Source: Haliotis asinina (lineage: Eukaryota; Mollusca; Gastropoda; Lepetellida; Haliotidae). Taken from it: 64,000 nucleotides of DNA. Every line of letters starts with the position of its first letter. Positions within the stretch are counted from its first letter, which is position 1. The position numbers and the translations under genes are program-made. The notes below the pieces were generated by a model, which worked only from the letters and a program-made list of their open reading frames with translations, was not told the origin of the DNA and ran no database searches. Positions 42,401-49,129 of this stretch are shown piece after piece. Location of the stretch: the NCBI RefSeq assembly GCF_037392515.1, contig NC_090280.1:74760504-74824503 (forward strand), written 5' to 3'.

Positions 42401-43749
42401 GTGTGGAACTTCAGAATCCTTCAATTAACGTTTTAATATCAAATACACATAATACATATAATGTTCGCGTGACCTTTACGAATTCCTGTCCGGCCACGAA
42501 TACTGACAGTGGTTCGGGGAACTGGTGTTGGTATCTCCGTAAGCCTATGAATTTCCGTCTTCGCTTCGTAATTCCCGCTATCATCACCAGACATGAATTT
42601 TCAAATTCAAAGTGCGGACAGTGTCAGTACACGATCTCCAACAGATAGTTGTTTCCACTATGAAAGGAATCTCTCAAAGGCCTAAGTGGCATCTATATCG
42701 GTATAAGGATCTAACGGATACCGAAAATATCCATTGTCTTTATCCTGCCGTGAACGCATTCCATTACATGATAAATACTAAGATCCAGGTTAGAACTAGT
42801 ACTGGTCTTCAGCAACCCATGCTTGTCGTAAGAGGCGACTAAGGGATAGAATGGTCAGGCTTGTTGACGTGGTTGCCATACGTTATCGTATCCCAATTAA
42901 GCATATCGATGCTTCTGATGTTGATTGCTGAATTACCTGGTTCAGGACCCGTGAAGGTCCCGGGGTAGAATAGGCCTTCAGCAACCCATGCTTGCCATAA
43001 AAGGCGACTCAGCTTGTCGTAAGAGGCGACTAACGGGATCGGGTGGTCAGGCTCGCTGACTTGGTTGACACATGTCATCGGTTCCCAATTGCGCAGATCG
43101 ATGCTCATGTTGTTGATCACTGGATTGTCTGGTCCAGACTCGATTATTTACAGACCGCTGCCATATAGCTGTAATATTGCTGAGTGCGGCGTAAAACTAA
43201 ACTCACTCACTCACCTGGTTCAGACTCGCTTATTTACAAACCGTCGCCATATATCTGAATATTGCAACAAAAGACAAAACGAAGACATTGTGAATGGGCG
43301 ATACAATCCAGTGATTGATGTCATGATTTGGATCTACCCTATATACATACATTACTGTTATTAGCTTTCGCGGCAAGAAAAGGTAACTGAAAAACAGCCA
43401 GGACCTTCAAGAGAGTTCAGTAAACATAAACGGTTTTATAGGTTATATTGTCTCTCCACTAAAGGAAAAGGCCTTCCAATGAAGACAGTGTTAACATATG
43501 CAAATGTGGGGTTCTTTGACGTTAAAAAATGTTTCACGAGTGATTCATACTGTGTTTCGAAGAGAAAAATTCGGGTATCTATTTCACTATACGTTTTTTC
43601 AGCGACTGCGTCACGCAAGTAGACCAGCAGATGATTGGCGACCTTCACGACGCGAAAACAGGGACGTCTTTCTCGACAAGACCGACCCCCACCTCGACAG
43701 CAAGGACATTCACATTGACAATGGTCAATCCAAGTCGTCAGCTGTCTAA
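27268..43749 (+). CDS. SLC6-family sodium/chloride-coupled transporter gene, 13 exons, frame broken in exon 1
   Basis: Thirteen exons with matching splice phases encode a 12-TM SLC6 (neurotransmitter/amino-acid:sodium symporter) protein of about 598 residues once the exon 1 excess is discounted, the usual length for the family. Signature pieces are '[13 protein letters not shown]' (TM1), '[14 protein letters not shown]' (TM2), the EL2 cysteine pair with 'NWWNTRLC', '[13 protein letters not shown]' (TM5), 'YTKFHNN' (after TM6), '[12 protein letters not shown]' (EL4) and '[18 protein letters not shown]' (TM12). Features read closest to invertebrate glycine-transporter-like members, but substrate cannot be inferred. 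Chloride-site residues (TM2 Tyr, TM6 Gln and Ser, TM7 Ser) look kept. Three sodium-site residues are changed: TM1 Asn to Ser, TM7 Asn to Gly, TM8 Asp to Ala. Exon 1 has 8 extra bases and a TGA, so this is either a young pseudogene or a sequence error. Confidence 0.93.
27510..27645 (-). mobile_element. tRNA-headed SINE (family 2) in SLC6 intron 1
   Basis: The minus strand reads 'aaagcgtttgctgg', box B 'GGTTCAATTCC', 'tacaatgggtgaagcccat', and a tail ending 'ggagtaaaactaac'. Confidence 0.75.
28263..28535 (+). mobile_element. Abalone-type SINE (family 1), interrupted by a mariner-type MITE
   Basis: 'cccattcttgttagaggcgactaacgc', 'gttgatcactgctctggtccagact' then an insertion (28374-28485), then 'gtttacagatccgtgccatacagccggaatgttgctgcg'. 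It lies in SLC6 intron 1. Confidence 0.8.
28374..28485. mobile_element. Mariner-type MITE nested in the SINE
   Basis: Inverted ends TACTGGACAAAA (28374...) and TTTTGTCCAGTA (...28485). TA lies on the left flank; the right flank reads TG, probably a mutated TA. 112 bases, no coding capacity. The termini read like mariner-family ends. Confidence 0.8.
28641..28772 (+). CDS. SLC6 exon 2: TM2
   Basis: Acceptor ttgtttgcag; reads '[20 protein letters not shown]', '[20 protein letters not shown]', 'PLFKG'. TM2 includes the Tyr that contributes to the chloride site in eukaryotic SLC6 proteins. Phase 1 in, phase 1 out, donor gtaggc. Confidence 0.93.
28840..28975 (-). mobile_element. tRNA-headed SINE (family 2), old copy
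   Basis: The minus strand reads 'tatcacgccgaagacgcaggttcgagtcc' (box B) with a decayed body towards 28845. Lies in SLC6 intron 2. Confidence 0.5.
29119..29341 (+). CDS. SLC6 exon 3: TM3 and glycosylated EL2
   Basis: Acceptor gtctgcag; reads '[20 protein letters not shown]' (TM3), then '[16 protein letters not shown]' with the two conserved EL2 cysteines, and two N-glycosylation sequons (NVS, NGT). Phase 1 in. The donor that keeps the frame is gtatag at 29342 (phase 2), giving an intron of only 57 bases; this donor is the least certain junction of the gene. Confidence 0.88.
29399..29531 (+). CDS. SLC6 exon 4: end of EL2 and TM4
   Basis: Acceptor gttttgacag; reads '[20 protein letters not shown]', then TM4 '[19 protein letters not shown]' and 'RSVGK'. 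'LxxSSGxDxxG' is the family signature before TM4. Ends in phase 0 with donor gtaaga. Confidence 0.93.
30358..30492 (+). CDS. SLC6 exon 5: TM5
   Basis: Acceptor ggttttgcag; reads '[20 protein letters not shown]', '[20 protein letters not shown]', 'LASVQ', matching the family's 'VVY.TA..PY..L..LL.RG..LPGA..GI.FYL.PD'. Phase 0 to 0, donor gttaga. Confidence 0.94.
30885..30985 (+). mobile_element. Abalone-type SINE (family 1) fragment
   Basis: 'tatgcttgtcgtaagagg', 'acgctgacctgatcaccacgtcat', 'cccatttgcgttgatcgatgct'. Truncated at both ends, in SLC6 intron 5. Confidence 0.65.
30990..31070 (+). repeat. (ACT)n-rich microsatellite
   Basis: About 20 ACT/TAC units with TTC and TGC interruptions, next to a SINE fragment. 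A similar low-complexity ACT/ATT/ACC stretch occurs at 31860-32045. Confidence 0.85.
31290..31765 (+). mobile_element. Possible solo LTR or promoter-containing repeat
   Basis: A TATA box 'gtgtataaaaacc' (about 31388-31400) is followed about 35-100 bases later by 4-5 imperfect copies of 'gagaccatccagtg' (31430-31505). A GC-rich leader and an AATAAA (31749-31754) follow. Promoter, leader and poly(A) signal within about 400 bases is the layout of an LTR. No internal retroelement domain, primer-binding site or target-site duplication was identified, so this is tentative. It sits in SLC6 intron 5 in the sense orientation. Confidence 0.35.
31860..32045 (+). repeat. ACT/ACC/ATT low-complexity stretch
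   Basis: Imperfect trinucleotide-rich DNA (actactactgctgttattacc...). The open frames here are serine/threonine or valine runs without meaning. Confidence 0.7.
32060..32195 (+). mobile_element. tRNA-headed SINE (family 2)
   Basis: 'gtagccacgccgaacacctgggttcgatttcc', 'tacaatatgtaaaatccatttctggtgtcccccagcgtgatattgctgaaatattg..aaaagcggcgtaaagtcatactcactcac' (landmarks). It ends just 20 bases before the exon 6 acceptor. Confidence 0.8.
32215..32318 (+). CDS. SLC6 exon 6: TM6
   Basis: Acceptor tcatctgcag; reads '[20 protein letters not shown]', '[15 protein letters not shown]'. The Gln and Ser (Q8 and S11 of the exon) align with the TM6 chloride/sodium-site Gln and Ser. 'YxKFHNN' is the family hallmark. 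Phase 0 in, phase 2 out, donor gtaagt. Confidence 0.93.
32460..32580 (-). repeat. Repeat family D copy
   Basis: The minus strand reads 'tctgataattatcaccc', 'ataatcacatgactttatcccacccggtgcccaattt', homologous to 44704-44820. Confidence 0.55.
32820..33520 (-). pseudogene. Non-LTR retrotransposon C-terminal fragment with PD-(D/E)XK-like endonuclease
   Basis: The minus strand reads '[20 protein letters not shown]', then in another frame '[20 protein letters not shown]', '[20 protein letters not shown]', '[11 protein letters not shown]...' and '[15 protein letters not shown]'. The 'P-D...D..(I/L)I(E/D)..VP.D.N' then 'EN..KY.DL' then 'P(I/V)V(V/L)GALG' order is typical of the restriction-like endonuclease tail found with several non-LTR RTs. 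A frameshift separates the two pieces and no RT is attached. It lies antisense in SLC6 intron 6 and is a different family from the RNase H-bearing LINEs here. Confidence 0.6.
33925..34275 (+). pseudogene. LINE ORF2 3' fragment (end of RNase H and zinc tail)
   Basis: The + strand reads '[18 protein letters not shown]', '[20 protein letters not shown]', 'YLLKEDPP', 'SCDERIMV', and 'NNYLNVKT', matching the minus-strand LINE at 3520-3900 ('[16 protein letters not shown]', '[18 protein letters not shown]', 'KGKDPP', 'PCDERVTV'). Stops and indels show it is dead. In SLC6 intron 6. Confidence 0.85.
34735..34860 (+). repeat. Remote copy of SLC6 exon 7 5' part with acceptor
   Basis: 'ttcccactgtgctgggtgaagctagcag' (34737-34765) is the middle of exon 7's 5' half. 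It is followed by 'catgtcatcatacaggaag' and 'tgtatattttcagAGATGTGATGTTTC', a second copy of the exon 7 acceptor (AG at 34822-34823) and first codons. It lies about 1.05 kb upstream of the real exon and is separated from the main array by unrelated DNA. Confidence 0.8.
35620..35672 (+). mobile_element. Isolated LINE/SINE 3' tail
   Basis: 'gtcacgatatggctgagatattgccaaagtgactttaaatttaaactcactcatt' is the LINE-type 3' end (compare 2945-3005 on the minus strand). No body is attached. A similar tail lies at about 40320-40385. Confidence 0.6.
35690..35872 (+). repeat. Tandem partial copies of exon 7, each with a splice acceptor
   Basis: Two units precede the true exon. Unit 1 (acceptor AG 35696-35697) reads '[18 protein letters not shown]' then a stop. 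Unit 2 (acceptor AG 35787-35788) is 84 bases long, has no stop in the SLC6 frame and reads straight into the true exon at 35873. Spacings are 91 and 84 bases. Use of the unit 2 acceptor would add 28 residues to the TM6-TM7 loop. Confidence 0.88.
35873..35997 (+). CDS. SLC6 exon 7: TM7
   Basis: Acceptor gtattttcag; reads '[20 protein letters not shown]', '[20 protein letters not shown]', 'S'. 'xxxFSxLGFMA' is the TM7/EL4 hallmark. Aligned with family TM7 ('NSGTSFxAGFxIFSxLGF'), the Na1-site Asn is Gly, the next Ser is Glu, and the chloride-site Ser is kept. Phase 2 in, phase 1 out, donor gtaaac. Confidence 0.93.
36000..37180. other. SLC6 intron 7, no embedded gene seen
   Basis: AT-rich, without recognisable repeats apart from scattered short open frames. 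Confidence 0.5.
37187..37299 (+). CDS. SLC6 exon 8: EL4 and first half of TM8
   Basis: Acceptor ctctccag; reads '[20 protein letters not shown]', '[18 protein letters not shown]'. The family has 'GLAFIxYPxAxxxLPxSxLWxxxFFxMxxxLGLDSQ'; here LGLDSQ is LGMASL, removing the Asp of the Na2 site. The exon is closed by donor gtacgc at 37300 in phase 0, which fits exon 9. Reading past the donor soon meets a stop. Confidence 0.9.
37384..37440 (-). mobile_element. SINE/LINE tail fragment
   Basis: 'gtttttgtaccactttcagcaatattccagcaatat' resembles the complement of the SINE 3' domain. Short and decayed. Confidence 0.4.
37616..37747 (+). CDS. SLC6 exon 9: TM8 end and TM9
   Basis: Acceptor tatttgcag; reads '[20 protein letters not shown]', '[20 protein letters not shown]', 'YATN', as in family 'F..(V/M)E.....(I/V)D.(Y/F)P..(L).RR......C...(F)LLG'. 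Phase 0 to 0, donor gtgaga. Confidence 0.94.
37748..38600. other. SLC6 intron 9, no gene seen
   Basis: Contains a G-rich stretch (37800-37832) and AT-rich DNA. No recognised element before the SINE at 38613. Confidence 0.5.
38613..38750 (-). mobile_element. tRNA-headed SINE (family 2)
   Basis: The minus strand reads 'ggctaaagcgttcc', 'acgctgaagaccctggtttgattcc' (box B), 'tacaacgtctgaag', and 'ggtgttcccgccctgatgttgcag'. In SLC6 intron 9, just upstream of exon 10. Confidence 0.75.
38796..38895 (+). CDS. SLC6 exon 10: TM10
   Basis: Acceptor ccttgtacag; reads '[20 protein letters not shown]', '[14 protein letters not shown]', the family's 'GG(M/I)Y...L.D.Y.......E...I.W.YG'. Phase 0 in, phase 1 out, donor gtaaaa. 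Confidence 0.94.
39539..40174. mobile_element. DNA element with long terminal inverted repeats, 636 bp
   Basis: The left arm (39539-39700: 'tcaggttcccctaagtaacgcaaggaatta...gcagcgatatcggtagtt...atcggaagcaatgtcgg') is the reverse complement of the right arm (about 40010-40174). Arms of about 165 bases are flanked by TAT. A third, single arm of the same family occurs at 61763-61920. There is no transposase inside, so it is a non-autonomous element. In SLC6 intron 10. Confidence 0.85.
40320..40385 (+). mobile_element. Isolated LINE-type 3' tail
   Basis: 'tagtcacgatatggttgaaatactgtccatgtcatttaacaatttaactccctcactt' resembles the LINE 3' terminus. No body. Confidence 0.45.
40799..40852 (+). repeat. 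Imperfect (CAG)n tract
   Basis: cag/cac/caa/gta units in SLC6 intron 10, about 110 bases upstream of exon 11. Confidence 0.8.
40963..41063 (+). CDS. SLC6 exon 11: TM10-11 loop and start of TM11
   Basis: Acceptor tgtgttgcag; reads '[20 protein letters not shown]', '[13 protein letters not shown]', the family's 'W.YG..RF..DI..MIG......W....F.TP'. Phase 1 in, phase 0 out, donor gtaagt. Confidence 0.92.
41290..41505 (+). mobile_element. Abalone-type SINE (family 1)
   Basis: 'cagtaacccatgcttgtcgtaagagg', 'gttaatcacttgattgtctggttcagactcgattatttacc', 'gccatatagctggaagactgcttagtgcaatagagttaaac'. The ACTC tail is replaced by A-rich sequence. In SLC6 intron 11. Confidence 0.85.
41703..41870 (+). CDS. 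SLC6 exon 12: TM11 end and TM12
   Basis: Acceptor ggctgtttcag; reads '[20 protein letters not shown]', '[20 protein letters not shown]', '[16 protein letters not shown]', the family's '.Y.YP.W....G........P......(L)....GT'. Phase 0 to 0, donor gtgcgt. Confidence 0.93.
41900..42790. other. SLC6 intron 12, first part, no gene seen
   Basis: AT-rich; no recognised elements before the nested SINEs. Confidence 0.5.
42795..43262 (+). mobile_element. Outer abalone-type SINE (family 1), split by an inner SINE
   Basis: 5' part 42795-42945 ('ggtcttcagcaacccatgcttgtcgtaagaggcgactaag', 'gatgttgattgctgaattacctggttcag') and 3' part 43209-43262 ('ctggttcagactcgcttatttacaaaccgtcgcc'). The duplicated ACCTGGTTCAG marks the inner insertion. 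Confidence 0.92.
42946..43208 (+). mobile_element. Full-length inner SINE (family 1), 11-bp TSD
   Basis: Begins 'gacccgtgaaggtcccgggg', ends 'cggcgtaaaactaaactcactcactc'. Flanked by ACCTGGTTCAG at 42935-42945 and 43209-43219. A short internal duplication of the 'aggcgact..cagcttgtcgtaagaggcgact' block is present. This is one of the best-preserved copies and gives both ends of the family. Confidence 0.95.
43603..43749 (+). CDS. SLC6 exon 13: cytosolic C-terminus and stop
   Basis: Acceptor acgttttttcag; reads '[20 protein letters not shown]', '[20 protein letters not shown]', 'GQSKSSAV' then TAA. 'RLR...(R/T)PADDW.P' is the standard SLC6 opening of the C-tail. The last residues Ser-Ala-Val fit a class I PDZ-domain ligand (S/T-x-hydrophobic), as in several SLC6 transporters anchored at synapses or epithelial membranes; function here is inferred. 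Confidence 0.93.
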   Translation, partial: RLRHASRPADDWRPSRRENRDVFLDKTDPHLDSKDIHIDNGQSKSSAV

Positions 43750-44027
43750 CGAATAATGGATATTTCATTCAATTTTAAGCAAAGCTTATCCACTACTGCA
43801 ATAAGATTTTCTTACTGAATAGAGAGACGTCTATGTGTATGTTCTTACACCGTTTTCCAACGAAAAGGTTTCTATGTAATCAACAAGAAGTTGTTGTCCA
43901 TACAGTCTTACGTTTTATTACTGACCCACCAGTTTGAATGACCATTAACAATAACAAAATACACATGTGTTTATATGGTCTAGAAGCTGTTGCGTTGAAT
44001 GAAAAGTTTGTTAAGGAAGAATGTTCT

Positions 44028-44290
44028 TTATGGATGTCAACATCTTGTTTTGGTCGACTTCTTTGTTATGAGGAACACATCAGATTCTTTATTGTGAGGA
44101 ACACCAACTTCTTTTTTGTGAGGAACTCCAACTTTCTTATTGCTAGGACCCCACCTCTTTATTGTGATGAACACATCAACTTCCTTATCGTTAGGAACAC
44201 CCGCTTCTTTATTGTGACATACCAACTTCTTTATTATGGGGAACACATAAACTTCCTTATTGTGAGGAACACATTGTTGACGTCCATAAA
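44028..44290. repeat. Minisatellite (about 23-24 bp unit) bounded by inverted repeats
   Basis: About nine degenerate units of 'cttctttattgtgaggaacac' lie at 44056-44273. They are bounded by 'tttatggatgtcaacat' (44028) and its near complement 'ttgttgacgtccataaa' (44274). Several frames stay open on both strands because of the unit composition; these frames are not evidence of a gene. Confidence 0.85.
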
Positions 44291-44689
44291 CAATGTCTTA
44301 TTTATGTGTATCACTTCTAAATGCCATTCAAAGACCTGGAAAGCTTGTTGGTCTGATACGCATATATCCATTCAGTGTAATACAACACCCACCTATACCT
44401 TTACTCCGTGGTGTAATAGGTTTCCTTTTAATGAGTAAACTTACCTTTGCATATCACACACAGGTAGTCCAATATTGGTAAACTCGTCAATCATGTATTC
44501 AGTGCTCTGTTACTGAACAAACACCCCACAGGTACTGCATGTACACAAATCGCGAATATAATCCGAATACGTTATCACTGAATTTAGCATAGTCAAGAAC
44601 CCGTGGGTTATAGGGATTTTATGTTGAATGCTGTTTGAATTTTCATTATGTCATGATGTAAAAATAATGTAGGATATTTACAATGCGCC

Positions 44690-44880
44690 TTCGCAGGATC
44701 CTTATCCTGCTGAAAGCGCACAAATATAATCTGATCATTATTACCCACGCCGCTTGTGAGGCCTTAGAAGGTTAATAGTCACATGAATTTTCCCACCTGG
44801 TACCCAGTTTCTGTTGGATGAACAGAGGCAATTTTGAATAAACTCACTTGCCTAATCTGAGACTGCACACAAACATGAAA
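44690..44880 (+). repeat. Repeat family D copy
   Basis: 'gcgcacaaatataatctgatcattattaccc', 'tagtcacatgaattttcccacctggtacccagtttctgttggatgaacagaggcaattttgaataaactcac' (landmarks). Same orientation as 50430-50580. Confidence 0.7.
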
Positions 44881-45223
44881 TTTTTGAAACAGACATGCAT
44901 CCCCACCACGATACCAAACTCACGTTTCAGATTCATCAGTTCAGCAGGTTAGGAGGAGTCGAAAACAAACGGATCCATGCACGACCTGCGAACAACGTAA
45001 TATCAGACAAACGTGCACAGAACGTGTGCTGGTGACAACATGATGTTCTGGAATATCAATACATATGTCAAAGTTTACCTGCCTCAGTCTCAGCAGTAAC
45101 ATTTAACTGTGTTGTATTACAAAAGATGGACTTCTTTAATGAAATGCAGCAAGCGCTTAAGAAAACATTTTTGTTGTTCAACCTTCAGATCTTCACCGGA
45201 TTGGTTCCATGGTATTGCCTTAA

Positions 45224-45396
45224 CTGTCTAGGGGGGGGGGGGGGGGGTAGCCTAGTGGTTAAAGCGTTCGCTCGTCATGCCGAAGACCAGGGTTCGATTC
45301 CTCACATGGGTACAATGTGGAGGCCCATTTTCTGGTGCCCCCCGCCGTGATATCGCTGGAATCATGCGGCGTAAAACCAAACTCACTCACTCACTT
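45224..45396 (+). mobile_element. Complete tRNA-headed SINE (family 2)
   Basis: A G run (about 17, starting 45231) leads into 'gtagcctagtggttaaagcgttcgctcgtc' (box A), 'gggttcgattcctcacatgg' (box B), 'ggcccattttctggtgccccccgccgtgatatcgctgga' and the tail 'cggcgtaaaaccaaactcactcactcac'. This is the reference copy for family 2 in this window. Confidence 0.93.
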
Positions 45397-45475
45397 AACT
45401 GACTACCTTGTCTACGTGTGACCCATTAGAGAGAGTGATCAGCTAATCTAAGTTCAACCTAAGAGTGAATGAGCT

Positions 45476-45578
45476 TCACACAGGAAAAATGGGCTTCACA
45501 CAGGAGGGGAATCGAACCCGGGTCTTCGGCGTGACGAGCGGACGCTTTAGACACTAGGCTACCCTTCTGCCCCTGTGA
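45476..45578 (-). mobile_element. tRNA-headed SINE (family 2), head only
   Basis: The minus strand reads 'gcagaagggtagcctagtgtctaaagcgtccgctcgtcacgccgaagacccgggttcgattcccctcctgtgtgaagccca' (landmarks), including a small 'cttcacacagga' duplication. The tail is missing. Confidence 0.85.
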
Positions 45579-45579
45579 T

Positions 45580-48330
45580 GAAGTGATGAAGTTATTACAC
45601 GCATACGATTGCAACGTAGTTTGAAAACTGAAAATTGAAAGTTGAAAACTGAAACTAAATTGGTTATAAGGCATTAAATCCAACTGAACATTCCAAACTT
45701 GACATCTAATACTACGTGGTGATAGGAATTTACTCTTGAAAGACAGTAAGCAGCATGTTGGAGATATACTAACAGTCACAATAAATTGGACGAGCATTAG
45801 GGAAGAGCGAAATATTGTGATAGTCACGTGATGCACTTTGGTACAAAGGCCAATGACCGGGAAGAAAGCGTGTATTGTCTGACTAACAAGGTTGTAGTAT
45901 ATTCATTTTCCCTCGTTCGTATCTTCCTGTATATATTCTTAGATGGAGTTATTAAAAATAACAATCGACGTGATCTTCGGGTGTTGGGCAGGTGCTGTTT
46001 CGTATGCTTCTGACGGAAGGAATTGTTCTACCTACTAGCGATGTTTCATTATCGTGTCGTGTACGGAAGTGATGTTGAGAGAATACGCTGTTATGTACAC
46101 AGTGTACCACAGCATTGAATCTATATTGTTTCTGTTGCGATTCAGTGGTGTGGAGGCTACTGTGTTTGGGTGATTTTAGCGTCAAGCGTTATCAGGACGT
46201 TTTAGGGCAGCGGAACACTGTTCAGCATGACACGGTCATTCCAGGACCAAAGTTCATGCCTCTATCATCACACATTACACAAAGACTAACAGATGGTGAC
46301 CAAGTGCTATTGACACTGATAACATCACTGTAAGCACCTGGTTGCGCAGATTGAGAATGCGGAGGAGAGTATCACCCTTCTGTCTGTTTACCTTCAGTTA
46401 GATGTCTGGCCATTCTAGCTGACGCTTATAATTAGTCCGATGATGGCCTGCCTTCTAAATTGGAATATGGAATTCCCCATCTGTTATACTCTCCCCGCTG
46501 CTGATACCTTAGTATTTTAACGCGTCTCTTAAGGTACTCCACGAAAAATCTCAGTCGGTGGTCATCTGTACTTTTGGCGTACAACACCCGTGTAATTGAA
46601 CAAAATCAGGATTGTGAAGGTATTCCACTCGCAGCACTGTATATGAAACATCGTTTAGTCAACATGTACTCAGTGTACCATCAACTTATTTACATTGTTT
46701 TGGAGAAAACAACCCAAAACGACCAGCTGTGTACTATGTATAACTCCCTAACAATCCTTCACGTATTTATACAAGACAGGATTGTATGACCTACATAGGA
46801 TGTACTCTAACAAACACACGCACTGTCTGTCCTGCTTGTTAACGCGGTCAGCAGAACGAGTATTATTGTCGGGTTTTCAATGCAGTCCTACCCATTTCTT
46901 GTCTTGTAACGTGCGTTTCGACACGTTAACACACAAATACGGGGCACATGTAGTCGGATCGTGTACTGTCCTTCAGCTTGCACATTCATTCGTCACTAGG
47001 TCAGTAACGATGCAGCGAACTAGCGATGGATTACAATTGTTGAGTCTCCGATAGCAATTAATCGACGGCAGAAACGAAAAACTATCGATACACCAATAGT
47101 ACGTGTCACTATCGATAGTTTAGTAATTGACTCCCGTTGAACGCGCACAATACAAGATGTTTGGGTGCAGACTTGTAGCTTCATTGGGTTAATGCTTTAA
47201 CTGTTTACTTGAAGTTCTTTTCTGTTATTAAAAGAAACTGAAACAACTGCAAGTTGTTTTTGTTTCATATGAACTATATATTCATTTCTAAATGACATCA
47301 GATGATACCATTCAAGGAGTAAAAAACAACTGCAACAGTATTGCAAATGTTGGTCACAAAAGACTATAGCTATTTCAATAGTATGTTGCAATAGACTATT
47401 GCTATTGCAGTAGGTTTTTTCCGTCAATAGTCACCCCTATTCGTTATCCTCAGAACAGAACACCATCATTTTCATCATCATTGTACATGTCGCATCATAT
47501 TTCCTTGCACTCTTCTTCAGCTTTCTCAGATGTCGTCCTTGCTAAGGTTGTTTATAATTATTATGGATCAATGCACAAGACGTTAATTCCGAGACTGTCT
47601 GATCCAGATACGATTGTTTTTTTACAGCTGGCACATAGCTGGAATATTTACAAATGCACAAGTTAAAGGCTATGTTTCAGGCCTGCTTTAGTCATTCACG
47701 GCATCAGGGGATACGCTGTGCGAGCGCAACAGCTGGGTCACAAACACCCGTAACTAAGTCAAATAAGAAAAAAACGACTTTACAATTTTCTGACACCGAG
47801 AACAACATCAGTGTGCATACATGCCCACATCTGCAGTATCGCATTCATTGCGTGTGAAGAGATTCCATGAACACTATCGTTCATGCCTTTTCAGGTTGCT
47901 AGAATGCTAGCGCAAGTGCACAGATAGCATGTTGTCGGAGACAAGAGGAGGACAATGCAGTGCTGACTCATTGGTGCCATACAGGGTTGCAGGGTCAGTT
48001 ATCATCACGCAACTTTGTCTCGGAAGGCTTCAAGTTGCATGCCAAGGATATTGCGGAAAGATACACATTCTAAAGTTAATGTCAATGTCCTACCTAAGAA
48101 CAAAATGCGGTGAAATTATTCGCAATATCCTTACGTATAAATCACTTAATGCTTATTAATGTTTTACCAAACAAGGCCAATGTTATTTTTTACTCTTATG
48201 CATCCATACATATAAATCACTTAAGGCTTAATGTTTTTACCAAACAAGGGCAATGTTTTCGATTCTTATGCGTCCGTGTGCTTCTTTTAGAAAATATTAG
48301 AAGAAAATCATGAAACAATTGTCAATATGT
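45580..48330. other. No gene seen between SLC6 and SLC13 (part 1)
   Basis: AT-rich with scattered short open frames. A hairpin lies at 47079-47125 (listed separately). No recognised exon or transposase. Confidence 0.45.
47079..47125. repeat. Hairpin with ACTATCGATA arms
   Basis: 'aaaaactatcgatac' and 'cactatcgatagttt' are inverted copies separated by 17 bases; each arm contains the ATCGAT palindrome. Purpose unknown. Confidence 0.6.
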
Positions 48331-48592
48331 AACATAACATAACTGTTCATTTGTATAGCGCTAGTCCATGCCAAATGCATGCTAAAAGCGAACAGAGAGA
48401 AGATAGGTGGACAGGAGAACTAGGCCATTATACGTTGAGTCCAAACCTCTTAGTTGATTACACAATAAACAAATACCACAAGCAGCATTTATTTATAACT
48501 TTACTATGTCGTGACAAGTCCAGAAAGTGGGTTTATCTCAAGGCCGTACATACAGGTGCGGTCGGGATACCAGGCTGTTAGATGACAATGAC

Positions 48593-48662
48593 TTAAGATG
48601 ACAATGGACAGACGGAAAGACAACAACGGACAGACGGAAAGGCAACAATGGGCAGATGAAGG
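48593..48662 (+). repeat. Short tandem repeat, about 20-bp unit
   Basis: Three to four units of 'gacaatggacagacggaaa' with substitutions. Confidence 0.75.
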
Positions 48663-48856
48663 CACAATAGCAGTGCCTTGGCCTAATTGACACGACGGTG
48701 CAGATAAGTAATCACGATTATAAAAGTCGTGATAAAGACTCGTGTGGAACAATGTGAAGCGGTCTTTATCACCGTAACGAGATTAAACTCAACACTCAAC
48801 AACTCAACAAACGGGAAGTAGTCGAAAGGATAATATCTTGAAAGATTATACCCTCT

Positions 48857-49120
48857 TACGAGTTACCCGTAAAGGTCCAGGGTAGAATAGGCCTTCAGCA
48901 TACCATGCTTGCCACAAAAGGCGACTATGCTTATCATAAGAGGCGACTAACGGGATCGGGTGGTCAGGCTCACTGACTTGGTCGACAAATGTCATCGGTT
49001 CCCATTTGCGCAGATCGATGCTCATGCTTTTGATCACTGTATTGTCTGGTCCAGACTCGATTATTTACAGATGGAATATTGCTGAGTGCGGCGTAAAACT
49101 TAACTCACTCAGTCAGTATC
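48857..49120 (+). mobile_element. Abalone-type SINE (family 1), near full length
   Basis: 'acccgtaaaggtccagggtagaataggcc' to 'cggcgtaaaacttaactcactcagtcag'. A block of about 12-15 bases around 'ccgccgccatatagc' is deleted at about 49072. Confidence 0.92.
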
Positions 49121-49129
49121 ATTAATGAG

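Noticed and set aside
43938..44438. 166-codon open frame
   Set aside because: Produced by the minisatellite (repeated FFIVRNT-type text); no domain, and open in several frames on both strands.
45126..45235. Second SLC6 first exon (hydrophobic short frame)
   Set aside because: No SLC6 motif, no donor in the right place, and it runs into a SINE.
45240..45305. Possible tRNA gene with GGTTCGATTCC box B
   Set aside because: It is the head of a family-2 SINE with the full SINE body and ACTC tail attached.
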